Source: Deltaproteobacteria bacterium (GTDB taxonomy: Bacteria; JACQOV01). From it: a DNA stretch of 50,807 bases. Under the pieces are notes generated by a model that did not search any database, was not told the origin of the DNA, and saw nothing but the letters and a program-made list of their open reading frames with translations. How positions within the stretch are numbered: the stretch's first letter is position 1; every line of letters starts with the position of its first letter. Below are positions 9,887 through 18,738 of this stretch, piece by piece. The translations under genes were made by a program, and so were the position numbers. Where the stretch lies: NCBI GenBank assembly GCA_016202395.1, contig JACQOV010000009.1, positions 1-50,807 of the forward strand. The letters are read 5' to 3'.

Positions 9887-10864
9887 ATGGGGAAAGAAAT
9901 GGCCATTCCAGTTCCTCCAAAGATCACGCCAATCCGAGTGGATCTTTTTTTAAAAGAAAATCTTGAGATTTCAAGAGCCAGAATTAAAGAGCTCCTTGCT
10001 CAAGGTTGGGTTCACGTCAACGGAAAGAAAATTAAAAAAGGGGATTTACTTTCGGGTGGAGAAACCATCACCGTTGCCCCAAAAATTTTTGAGCCTTTCG
10101 AACTCTCACCTGATGAATCGATTCCGCTTCGAATCATCCATGAAGAACCTTCCTTTTTGATTGTTGATAAACCTTCAGGAATCCCTACACATCCGTTGAA
10201 GTCTGGAGAGAAAGGGACGCTGGCTAATGCGCTCATCGCTCGTTACCCTGAGCTGGGCGCTATTGGAGACCCCAGAGAAGCAGGGCTGGTTCATCGGCTG
10301 GATTCTGCAACTTCAGGGCTTCTTGTGGTCGCCCGAACACTGGAGGCCTATCAAGACCTTCGTGAGCAATTCCGAACAGGAAAAGTGACAAAGCAATATC
10401 TAGCGCTGGTTTGGGGAATATTAGAGAAAAAGGGGAAGATTGAAACTTCCTTCGATTCGAAGAATCGAAAAAAGGTTAAAATCCGAGCTGTCATTGCGAG
10501 CCCCGAAGGGGCGAAGCAATCTCCCAAAGATCGCCACGTCGGCCTTCGGCCTCCTCGCGATGACAAGAGGGGAAGGACTCAATTCAAGCCTTTGCGATGG
10601 GGAAAAGATCAGACTCTATTGGAAATTCTGATTACGACCGGTCATCGACACCAGATCCGAGCCCATCTGGCGCATCTCGGCCACCCTATCGTCGGGGATG
10701 AGCTTTATGGAACAAACGATGGAATGACGACACTATCCCTTCGTGCAACTCAAATCCAGTTCCAGCACCCCGAGAATCACAATAGAGTACAATTCAAAAG
10801 CATGCCTACTGAAAATCGTTGGCGGGATTGCTTCGCCCCCGCCGTTGGCAGGGGCTCGCAATGA
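9887..10864 (+). CDS. RluA-family pseudouridine synthase with in-frame repeat insertion
   Basis: S4 domain N-terminus plus [45 protein letters not shown] and [25 protein letters not shown]-like motif. Confidence 0.93.
   Translation: [325 protein letters not shown]
10489..10565. repeat. tgtcattgcgag...ctcgcgatgaca palindromic element inside the rluA-family gene
   Basis: Ends tgtcattgcgag / ctcgcgatgaca; shares the 29-nt core ttgcgagccccgaaggggcgaagcaatcy with 19566-19663. Confidence 0.9.
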
Positions 10865-10866
10865 CA
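10815..10866. repeat. Third copy (inverted, partial) of the tgtcattgcgag element at the 3' end of the rluA-family gene
   Basis: ggcgggattgcttcgcccccgccgttggcaggggctcgcaatgaca; reverse complement begins tgtcattgcgagcccc and ends ggggcgaagcaatccc. Confidence 0.85.
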
Positions 10867-10891
10867 ACTCTATAACGGGCACCTCTAACCG

Positions 10892-11041
10892 TTATTTCTT
10901 CGGCAAGATCTTATACATCCCAGTCCCACACACCGAACACTTCCCCTTCAACGCTTTCCGCTGATTTTTCATCTCCACTTCTTTTGCGTCTACCATTTCC
11001 CGCTTCGATTTACATTTCACGCAGTATCCTATTTCCGCCAT
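10892..11041 (-). CDS. 49-aa zinc-ribbon protein, DUF5679-like
   Basis: Own translation: MAEIGYCVKCKSKREMVDAKEVEMKNQRKALKGKCSVCGTGMYKILPKK*; two CxxC pairs; absent from the ORF track. Confidence 0.85.
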   Translation of the reverse strand: MAEIGYCVKCKSKREMVDAKEVEMKNQRKALKGKCSVCGTGMYKILPKK

Positions 11042-11134
11042 GATGTGAACCTCCTTTCGTTGTTCTTTTAATTCTAAAGCACGCGGACCGTTTTGTCGAG
11101 CTTTTTCTCTAAAGTCGAAGTGTGTCGAAAACGC

Positions 11135-12919
11135 TCACTCCTGGAGTTGGTACTGGAGCTCATAGAGACGGGCATAAATCCCTTTTAAAGCAAGGAGTTC
11201 CTCATGAGTCCCCATCTCCCGAACCTCTCCATGATGCAGAACAATGATCCGATCCACATCCCGAATGGTGGAGAGCCGATGGGCAATCACCAGGGTTGTT
11301 CTCCGCTCCATCAATCGATGAATCCCCTGCCGAACGAGCTCCTCAATATCGGGAGAAACGCTAGAGGTAGCCTCGTCCAGGATAAGAACCTTGGGATCTC
11401 GAACTAACGCGCGGGCAAAGCTCAACAACTGCTTCTGCCCAACCGACAACGTGGCCCCTCTTTCACCCACTTCGTAATCGTATCCATAGGGGAGATTCAG
11501 AATGAAACGCTCCGCATCCACAACTCGAGCGGCCTCTTTAGCCTTTTCGGCAGAAATTAAAGGATCCCCCAGCGTGATATTCTCGAGAATGGAACCTGAA
11601 AAGAGATAGACATCCTGTGGCACAACCACGACTTCACGACGGAGTTCCTCCAACGGCCAGGATCGAAGTTCCCGCCCTCCCATACGAATCTCTCCACTCT
11701 TGTAATCGTAGAGCCGCACTAAAAGTTTGATGATGGAGCTCTTCCCCGCTCCGGTGGCTCCAACCAGCGCAACCCGTTCCCCAGAGCGAACCTCAAACGA
11801 GATATTCTTAAGAACCGGTTGATTCGGACGATAGCTGAACCCCACGTCCTTAAAAGTGATCCCCGTCGGGACAGTTCGCAAAGCCAATCCGTCCCCCGGT
11901 GTGCCGCCCATGGCCACTTTTTCATCAAACAAACCAAAAACCCTCTCCAACGAAGCCATGGCCGATTGCAGCACAGCGTATTTTGCGCTCAAATCCCGAA
12001 GTGGAACAAAGAACTGCTGCATCAGATCGATAAAGAGATAAAGGGTCCCTAATGTGACCCACCCTTTTTGATGCAGGCCTGAGCCGTACCAAAGGATCAT
12101 CGCAATAGCGAATCGACCGATCATCTCAACCAAAGAGAAGAGCAACGCGTCGAATTGGATCGACATCCGATTGGCCTGGCGATAGTCTTCATTGATCTGT
12201 TGAAAATACCCGAGGTTCTTTTTCTCCCGGGCGAAAAGCTGAACAATCTTCATCCCCGTGATCGACTCTTGGAGAAACGCGTTGATCCTCGCAATCTTAG
12301 ATCGGATCAGTCGATACGCCTGTCGCATCTTTTTTCGAAAGAGATCGGCGACAACCCAAACTAAAGGGACCGCCGTAAAAGTAACCAACGTGAGTTTCCA
12401 CTGAACCACCAACATGACAACAAAAATGGCAACCAACTTTACGAAATCCCCCACCAAGGCCACGACTCCTGAGGTGAACATCTCGCTCAATACCTCGATG
12501 TCGTTGGTGAGTCGGGTCATGGTCCTTCCTACCGGCGTCCGATCAAAAAAGGAGGTGGGGAGCCTTTGAACATGCTGAAAGAGATCGAGGCGCAAATCGC
12601 TCAGACAACGCTGGCCTGTGAGAGCCATGAGGTAAAGTTGAAAGTATTCCGCAACAACCTTAGCCATAAGGACGACAAAAAATAGGGCGGCAATGAGGGA
12701 CAAACCGAGTGAAGAACCCTCATGAAAGTAGCGATCGATCCCCTCTTTCACAACAAAAGGCTGAAGGATCTGGAGCGCGGCAACCACCGGCAAAAGAAGG
12801 ATCGAGCGGATCACAATCCGGCGGTGCGGAACAATGTATTTCCACACACGCCGTACCAAATGGGCGTCGTACGCCTTCCCCTCCAACACCTCTTCTTCAT
12901 GAAAATCTTCGATTGGCAT
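11135..12919 (-). CDS. ABC exporter half-transporter (heterodimeric MdlB/BmrCD-like, subunit with canonical Walker B Glu)
   Basis: GATGAGKSSIIKLL, LSVGQKQLLSFARAL, VLILDEATSS, IAHRLSTI. Confidence 0.93.
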   Translation of the reverse strand: MPIEDFHEEEVLEGKAYDAHLVRRVWKYIVPHRRIVIRSILLLPVVAALQILQPFVVKEGIDRYFHEGSSLGLSLIAALFFVVLMAKVVAEYFQLYLMALTGQRCLSDLRLDLFQHVQRLPTSFFDRTPVGRTMTRLTNDIEVLSEMFTSGVVALVGDFVKLVAIFVVMLVVQWKLTLVTFTAVPLVWVVADLFRKKMRQAYRLIRSKIARINAFLQESITGMKIVQLFAREKKNLGYFQQINEDYRQANRMSIQFDALLFSLVEMIGRFAIAMILWYGSGLHQKGWVTLGTLYLFIDLMQQFFVPLRDLSAKYAVLQSAMASLERVFGLFDEKVAMGGTPGDGLALRTVPTGITFKDVGFSYRPNQPVLKNISFEVRSGERVALVGATGAGKSSIIKLLVRLYDYKSGEIRMGGRELRSWPLEELRREVVVVPQDVYLFSGSILENITLGDPLISAEKAKEAARVVDAERFILNLPYGYDYEVGERGATLSVGQKQLLSFARALVRDPKVLILDEATSSVSPDIEELVRQGIHRLMERRTTLVIAHRLSTIRDVDRIIVLHHGEVREMGTHEELLALKGIYARLYELQYQLQE

Positions 12920-12939
12920 ATTGTTTTGCTGTCATTCCT

Positions 12940-14742
12940 TCAGATTTTCTCCAACTCCTCCTCAATCCTCTGCCTTCGGGCCAATTCCGCAAAATATCCC
13001 TCTTGCCGCAATAATTTCTCCGGGGTCCCCGCCTCTATCAAACGCCCTCCTTTCAAAACGAAAATCATACCGGCCTGTTCCAAGGCTGACAACCGATGGG
13101 AGATAATTAAAACGGTTTTCCCTGGAAAAACCTCTTTCAATCGATCTAAAATCTTCCGTTCTGTTTGCGCATCCACACTGGAGAGGGAATCGTCCAAGAT
13201 CAGAATCTTTGGCTCCATCGCAATCGCTCGAGCCAAAGCGATCCGCTGTCGCTGCCCCCCTGAAAGCATCACCCCTCTCTCTCCAACAATGGTTTGCATC
13301 CCCATCGGAAACGATTCGATCTCCTCGCGAATTCCTGCAACCTCCGCGGCCCACTCGACCTTCTCCTTTGAAACCTGTGGGAGTCCCAATGCAATATTTT
13401 CGGCGATAGTCGTTGAAAAGAGAAAAGCCTCCTGAGGGGCGTAACCGATCTGGCGTCGAAGGGTTTGCAAAGGGAATGTAGTGATATCCCGACCCTCCAC
13501 AAAAAGGGCCCCTTGAGGAATCTCAAAGAAATGAGGAATCAACTCTACTAACGTGCTCTTCCCAGCCCCCGTCCCCCCCGCAATTCCCGCCAAAGAGCCA
13601 GGTGGAATTCTCAGTGAAATCTCGCTTAAAGCAACAGGGCGTTGAGATCCATTGGCGCTAAGCTGAGAAGGATAATGAAAAGTGAGATTGCGAAATTCGA
13701 TCTCACCCCTCATTGGGATCTCTTCCTCTTCGCCAGGAGAAATCGTCACCTCCGCATCTAAAATCTCTGAGAGGCGCCCCATTGCCGAAAGACCTCGTTG
13801 ATAGATCGTTAAGACCCATCCTAAAATAAATGTGGGCCAAGAGAGATTAAAGATATAGAGAATAAATGTCACGAATTGCCCAAGGGTGAGAGCCTCCGCC
13901 ATCACCTGACGCCCTCCAAAGAAAAGGACTAGAAGGATCCCCAACCCAGGGACAGAGTTGACCACCGGGGTCATCATCGAGCTCATTTTGGCCATGCGAC
14001 GATTCGTTTCGTAATAATCGCGATTGTGTTTGTTGAAACTCTTTACCTCCGCAGCCTCGCGAGCGTAAAGTTTCACAATGAAAGCGCCATTCAAGTTCTC
14101 TTGAATGCGGGCGCTCAAGCGAGCCAACGACTGTTGCGATTCTAAAGAGCGCTGATGGTACTCTCGACTCCACCATCGAACGAGTCCTACAAAAAATGGA
14201 AGAGGGATCAAAGCGCAAAGTGTGAGTGGCAGACTGATCCACGCCATCGCTCCGAGGGTCATGAGGTAAATGATCGGCGTGTTCGAAAGATTTAACAATC
14301 CGGGACCCAGCAAAAGTCGAACCGATCCCAGATCGTTGGTGAGTCGCGACATCAAATCTCCTGTGGGATAACGTTGATAGAAAGAAGGGGGCAATTTTTG
14401 AAGATGATCGAAGAGTTCGTTTCGAACCTCGTACTCAATGTCTCGACCGGCATTGAAAACAATAATGCGCGAAAAAACGCGAAAAAGGCCGGCGCCGACA
14501 GCAATGGCTACTAAAACAAGAGAATAGAATCCAACTTTTTTATCTCCTTCAGGAGATCGCATCCCATCGATGATGTACTGGACTCCCCAGGGGAAGGCCG
14601 TGGCAAAGGCGTTAGTGGCAAGGATAAAGAGGAATCCCAGCGCATAGCGCCACCGATAGCGCCAAAAATAACCTTTTAATCTCTCCGCTGGTTTCACTTC
14701 ACCCTTCACAAGTTTGGCCGCGGGATATCCTTCTCGCTTCAC
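12940..14742 (-). CDS. ABC exporter half-transporter (heterodimeric MdlA-like partner)
   Basis: GGTGAGKSTLVELI, LSGGQRQRIALARA, ILILDDSLSS (Asp instead of catalytic Glu), ISHRLSAL. Confidence 0.93.
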   Translation of the reverse strand: MKREGYPAAKLVKGEVKPAERLKGYFWRYRWRYALGFLFILATNAFATAFPWGVQYIIDGMRSPEGDKKVGFYSLVLVAIAVGAGLFRVFSRIIVFNAGRDIEYEVRNELFDHLQKLPPSFYQRYPTGDLMSRLTNDLGSVRLLLGPGLLNLSNTPIIYLMTLGAMAWISLPLTLCALIPLPFFVGLVRWWSREYHQRSLESQQSLARLSARIQENLNGAFIVKLYAREAAEVKSFNKHNRDYYETNRRMAKMSSMMTPVVNSVPGLGILLVLFFGGRQVMAEALTLGQFVTFILYIFNLSWPTFILGWVLTIYQRGLSAMGRLSEILDAEVTISPGEEEEIPMRGEIEFRNLTFHYPSQLSANGSQRPVALSEISLRIPPGSLAGIAGGTGAGKSTLVELIPHFFEIPQGALFVEGRDITTFPLQTLRRQIGYAPQEAFLFSTTIAENIALGLPQVSKEKVEWAAEVAGIREEIESFPMGMQTIVGERGVMLSGGQRQRIALARAIAMEPKILILDDSLSSVDAQTERKILDRLKEVFPGKTVLIISHRLSALEQAGMIFVLKGGRLIEAGTPEKLLRQEGYFAELARRQRIEEELEKI

Positions 14743-14763
14743 TCACAAGATCTTTGACTGATT

Positions 14764-14922
14764 GGTGGGAAAAGTTCAAGCGGCTCCGAAGCTCTGGTCG
14801 CACCCTTCCGGGGCGAGCCGGCGGGAAAAAGCCTTCCGGTATAACCGGCTTTCCTCGCCCGGCTCACCCTCGGTGGGTGCCCGCTCCCTCCCGCTACGTC
14901 ACCGCTTTGAACTTTTCCCACC
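14764..14922. repeat. Module B of dispersed repeat (second copy, inverted)
   Basis: Matches reverse complement of 199-354. Confidence 0.85.
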
Positions 14923-14945
14923 TCCTCCAATCCCAATTCTATGGG

Positions 14946-15149
14946 TTCATCGGAATGTTTTCCGAGCGAACGTCGCAAGATTTTGGGGTACCCGTCTTGG
15001 CGAGAACGAGCGTCCTCGCACGGACCTACAGGTCCGTGCGAGGTGGCTTGTGCTGTTTGAGCCCGAAGGGCGAGTTCACAAGCCAAACGAGTCGAGCCCT
15101 AGACGGGTCAAAAATCTTGCGAGTGAAGCGAGAAAAACATTCCGATGAA
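14946..15149. repeat. Module A of dispersed composite palindrome (second copy)
   Basis: Terminal inverted repeats ttcatcggaatgttttccgagcgaacgtcgcaagattttggggtacccgtc / gacgggtcaaaaatcttgcgagtgaagcgagaaaaacattccgatgaa. Confidence 0.85.
15014..15043. repeat. Perfect inverted repeat nested inside module A
   Basis: cctcgcacggacct-ac-aggtccgtgcgagg, 14-bp arms. Confidence 0.9.
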
Positions 15150-15157
15150 CCTAAATC

Positions 15158-15886
15158 CTACACACTAAACTCATATCGAATCATACTGAGGGCCGCAATG
15201 GCGGCAGTCTCCGTGCGAAGGATCGAACGCCCTAAACTCAGATCCATGAAACGATTTCGATGCGCCATCTCCACTTCAGCATCACTCCATCCTCCTTCAG
15301 GGCCAATGGCAATCCAGATCTCTGAAGGAATTTTGGACAAGGATCGAAAATAGGCCTTCGGTTGTTGCTCGGATCTCTCCCAAAAAAATATCCTCTCAGC
15401 AACATTCGACGCTTTTTCCAGAAATCCTTGAAGCGAAACGATCCCATGAACTACCGGAACATAAGGCTGCTGGGATTGCTTGCAGGCCTCGACCGCAATC
15501 CGCTGCCAACGCTCCTCTTTTCGTCCTTTCGAACTCTCTTTAGGATGAACGACCGCTCTTTCCCCCTCGATCAAATAAATTTCAGAAACGCCGATCTCCG
15601 TCCCCTTCTGGATGACCCAATCGATCTTCTCCCCTTTGGCCAACGACTGCCCTAACACGACCTTTGGCCCCACAAAAGGCTCCACTTTATCTTTGTCAAT
15701 CTTAATCCGAACGAAATCCCCTCCCGCCTCCAAAATACGCCCGGAGAGGCACCGGCCCTTCCCATCAAAAAGCTCCACCGACTCTCCCTCTTTCTTGCGA
15801 AGAACGGAGGCCATGTGATGAGCCTCCGGCCCACGCAGCAAAACTTGCGAATCTGAAACCGATTCTGGAGAAATAAAGAACCACAT
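15158..15886 (-). CDS. rsmE: 16S rRNA (uracil(1498)-N(3))-methyltransferase
   Basis: HMASVLRKKEGESVELFDGKG, KGEKIDWVIQKGTEIGVSEIYL, IAIGPEGGWSDAEVEMA, LSLGRSILRTETAAIAALS. Confidence 0.95.
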   Translation of the reverse strand: MWFFISPESVSDSQVLLRGPEAHHMASVLRKKEGESVELFDGKGRCLSGRILEAGGDFVRIKIDKDKVEPFVGPKVVLGQSLAKGEKIDWVIQKGTEIGVSEIYLIEGERAVVHPKESSKGRKEERWQRIAVEACKQSQQPYVPVVHGIVSLQGFLEKASNVAERIFFWERSEQQPKAYFRSLSKIPSEIWIAIGPEGGWSDAEVEMAHRNRFMDLSLGRSILRTETAAIAALSMIRYEFSV

Positions 15887-15891
15887 ACACA

Positions 15892-15970
15892 GTAACCCCT
15901 CCTAACCTCCCCTTATTCTAAGGGGAGGAATTCCCCCCTCTTAGGATAAGAGGGGGTTAGGGGGAGTTAC
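15892..15970. repeat. Palindromic repeat agtaacccctcctaacctcccc...gagggggttagggggagttac
   Basis: Inverted-repeat arms; located between the M16 peptidase stop and the rsmE start. Confidence 0.75.
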
Positions 15971-18625
15971 TTACGGATGCACGGTGACAATAACGGCTCG
16001 ATCAAGGTCAATATATTTTTTGGCAGCCTCTTCGACTTGCTTCTGGGTCACTGCCTGAATCTTCTGCGGAAAAACTTTTGAATAATTCCAACCTAAGCCA
16101 TATCGTTCGTTCAGGGCTAAATCGGAGGCTTGAGCCGCTCTCTCTTGCAAACCGATCTCATAACTACCGATGAGATATTGTTGCCCTCTGCGAACCTCCT
16201 CCGCTGTCACCCCTTCTTGAAGTAAACGTGAAATCTCACTTTTCATCCCTTCAAAAGCTTGCTTCTCCTTCTCGGGAGAGGTCCCCATATAAAAGGCAAA
16301 AAAGCCGCCATCCCAAGAGGCCTGGAAAACCGAGGTGACCACATAGGCTAAGTTCTGCTTGTCGCGGAGCTCGCCAAACAGTCGCCCTCCTTGTCCCGAA
16401 AGGATGGCGTTCAAAACAGCCAGAGGGTAGCGATCCTCCTCAAAAAAAGAAGGGCCGGGAAAGCCGATGATGAGATGGGCCTGTTTTTTGTCGAGGCGTT
16501 CTTGAACCTCCTTAGCTTGTTGAGGAAATAGAGGTTTTGGAATGGAGGGGAGCTCGAATCCGATCCCTCTAGCATGCCAAGACTCCAACCCTTGAATCGC
16601 CTGAATTACGGAATCGGCCTGCAGATCCCCCACGACCGAGATCACAAGATTTTGTGGGACAACGTAATGGTGATAATACTCCGCAAGGTTCTGCGATGTC
16701 AGCTTCTGCACCGAATCTTCGGTCCCCAATGACACCATCCCATAGGAATGCCCTGGATAAAGATTCGCCCGAAAGAGATCAAAGGCATAACGGGACACCT
16801 CGTCTTTGCGAGATCGAATTCTCCCCAATACATCGACCCGCTTTTTCTCTAGCTCCTCTTGCGGAAAGGTTGGATTCATCAAGATATCGCTAAAGAGATC
16901 CCACGCCTCGCTCCAATCTTGACTCAAAAACTGAGCCGAAAGCCCCAGCGTGTCATTGCCTGAAAAACCGCCGATAGAGGCGGCTATCGAATCGAGCGAT
17001 CTCGCGATCTCCACGGCCGATCGATGCGCGGTCCCCTCCGTCCAAACCAAAGAGAGGAGTGTGTTGATCCCGTTATCCTGCGGCGTTTCGAACCGAAGCC
17101 CTCCGAGAAAAACGGCCTTGACGGCAATAATGGGAACGGAGCGATCCTCTTTTACGAGCAGTGTCATCCCAGAAGGGAATTGCACCCTTGTCACCGCCCC
17201 CTCCTGTTCCTTTTGCACGGCCTGAGTGTAGGCATTCAGAGCTTCTTGTTCCACCTCCTTGGCGATCCTTTCAAGATCCATCTCCTTCAACAAAGATTTC
17301 CCGGATGGAACCAAAAGCATGAGAGAAAATTGACCGCTCCGCAGGAGTTTTTGAGCCGTCTTTTGAACATCCTCGATCGTGACTGCTCGAATCCCTCTGA
17401 GATAATCATCCACATAGGTAAGAGAGCCATAAACGGTGTCGGCATAGCCCAAATGACGGGCTCGTCCATCCACGGTTTCATCTCCATAGATGAATTCACT
17501 TTCCAAACGACGGCGGGCCCCTTCCAATTCCGATGAGGTAAAAGGCTGGAATTGGGCCGCATACAAAACTCGAAGTGTCTCTCGCAGGGCGGACTCAACC
17601 TTCTCCGAATCGATTTCAGCGTCGATGATCCCAATGCCGGGATCCTTGGGGGTGTAGGCATACGACCCGATCGAATAAACCAATCCTCGCTTCGATTTCA
17701 CCTCTTGATAAAGTCGCGAAGATTCCCCGGAGCCGAGGAGCTCCATCAAAACATCGACCTTATAAACTTCAGGGTCCCCCATCCTGGGAGCATGAAAGCC
17801 GATTCCCAGATAGGCCTGTTCAAAAGGCCCCTCTTCGACACGAACCCGAATCTCTTCTTGCTTGGGCTCTTGAGGCCTCTCGATGGATTTAAGCGCTGAA
17901 GATCGGGATGGCTTGAAAGCCTTCCGAATGGCCGCCTCCGCCTTCTCTGTTTGCACATCCCCCACCACGACCAAGGTCATATTCTCCGGCACATACCACT
18001 GATGAAAAACATCGATGAGGGTTTCCCGCGTAATCTTGGAGATCGTTTCCGGCTCCCCAATCACAGGACGACGGTAAGGATGGGTTTTGTAGGCCAGATC
18101 AAAAAGCCCGTACATCACCCGTCGACCGGGGGAGTCGAGCGCTCGTTGGAGTTCTTCTAACACCACGGGGATCTCTCGAGAGAGTTCCTGCACATCGAAG
18201 GAAGAGTTCTGCGCCGCATCCGCCAAAATATCCAAGGCTTCATTAAAGTAACGCCCCGAAATGGTGATGTGATAAACGGTCTGATCAAAGGAGGTAAAGG
18301 CGTTGATATCCCCACCCAGGGCTTCGACCTCCCCAGCGATGGCTCCCACGGGACGGCGCTCCGTTCCCTTAAAGAGCATGTGCTCAAAGACATGAGAGAT
18401 CCCAGCCAGCGCGTCCTCCTCATCCGCGCTCCCCACTTTGACCCACATCTCCAACTCCACTACGGGAGAAGAGTGATTTTCTTCAACAATCACTTTAAGG
18501 CCATTCTCTAATTGAAAAACATGAAGATTTTCCTTTTTCACTGGAGGATCTCCTTTGATAGGGGCTTGAGAACATCCTAAAAACGCTAAAACAACGAGGG
18601 ATGCCAAAAAGTTTCCTTTTCGCAT
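15971..18625 (-). CDS. M16 family zinc metallopeptidase (two M16 repeats), predicted lipoprotein
   Basis: HVFEHMLFKGTERR (HxxEH), second inactive-type M16 half; lipobox LAFLGCSQ. ORF extends to 18661. Confidence 0.93.
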   Translation of the reverse strand: MRKGNFLASLVVLAFLGCSQAPIKGDPPVKKENLHVFQLENGLKVIVEENHSSPVVELEMWVKVGSADEEDALAGISHVFEHMLFKGTERRPVGAIAGEVEALGGDINAFTSFDQTVYHITISGRYFNEALDILADAAQNSSFDVQELSREIPVVLEELQRALDSPGRRVMYGLFDLAYKTHPYRRPVIGEPETISKITRETLIDVFHQWYVPENMTLVVVGDVQTEKAEAAIRKAFKPSRSSALKSIERPQEPKQEEIRVRVEEGPFEQAYLGIGFHAPRMGDPEVYKVDVLMELLGSGESSRLYQEVKSKRGLVYSIGSYAYTPKDPGIGIIDAEIDSEKVESALRETLRVLYAAQFQPFTSSELEGARRRLESEFIYGDETVDGRARHLGYADTVYGSLTYVDDYLRGIRAVTIEDVQKTAQKLLRSGQFSLMLLVPSGKSLLKEMDLERIAKEVEQEALNAYTQAVQKEQEGAVTRVQFPSGMTLLVKEDRSVPIIAVKAVFLGGLRFETPQDNGINTLLSLVWTEGTAHRSAVEIARSLDSIAASIGGFSGNDTLGLSAQFLSQDWSEAWDLFSDILMNPTFPQEELEKKRVDVLGRIRSRKDEVSRYAFDLFRANLYPGHSYGMVSLGTEDSVQKLTSQNLAEYYHHYVVPQNLVISVVGDLQADSVIQAIQGLESWHARGIGFELPSIPKPLFPQQAKEVQERLDKKQAHLIIGFPGPSFFEEDRYPLAVLNAILSGQGGRLFGELRDKQNLAYVVTSVFQASWDGGFFAFYMGTSPEKEKQAFEGMKSEISRLLQEGVTAEEVRRGQQYLIGSYEIGLQERAAQASDLALNERYGLGWNYSKVFPQKIQAVTQKQVEEAAKKYIDLDRAVIVTVHP

Positions 18626-18738
18626 AAGTGATTCATCGTATCGAACTCCGCCCCGAACCACAAGAGGTGAAAATCGATCTCCCTCTCTGCCGCAATTGAC
18701 TTTTTGTATTCCTTTAATTACAACGCAACATAGGTTAA

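Noticed and set aside
12722-13435. 237-aa plus-strand ORF antisense to the two ABC genes
   Set aside because: Shadow ORF opposite well-supported ABC domains.
11135-14742. Degenerate ABC catalytic site (ILDDSLSS) as novelty
   Set aside because: Asymmetric sites are normal for heterodimeric ABC exporters of the TM287/288 or BmrCD type.
14739-15353. Overlapping ORFs on both strands across the repeat and the rsmE 3' end
   Set aside because: They cover the composite repeat and antisense rsmE; no coding support.
17024-17536. 170-aa plus-strand ORF antisense to the M16 peptidase
   Set aside because: No recognisable motifs; opposite strand to a strong CDS.
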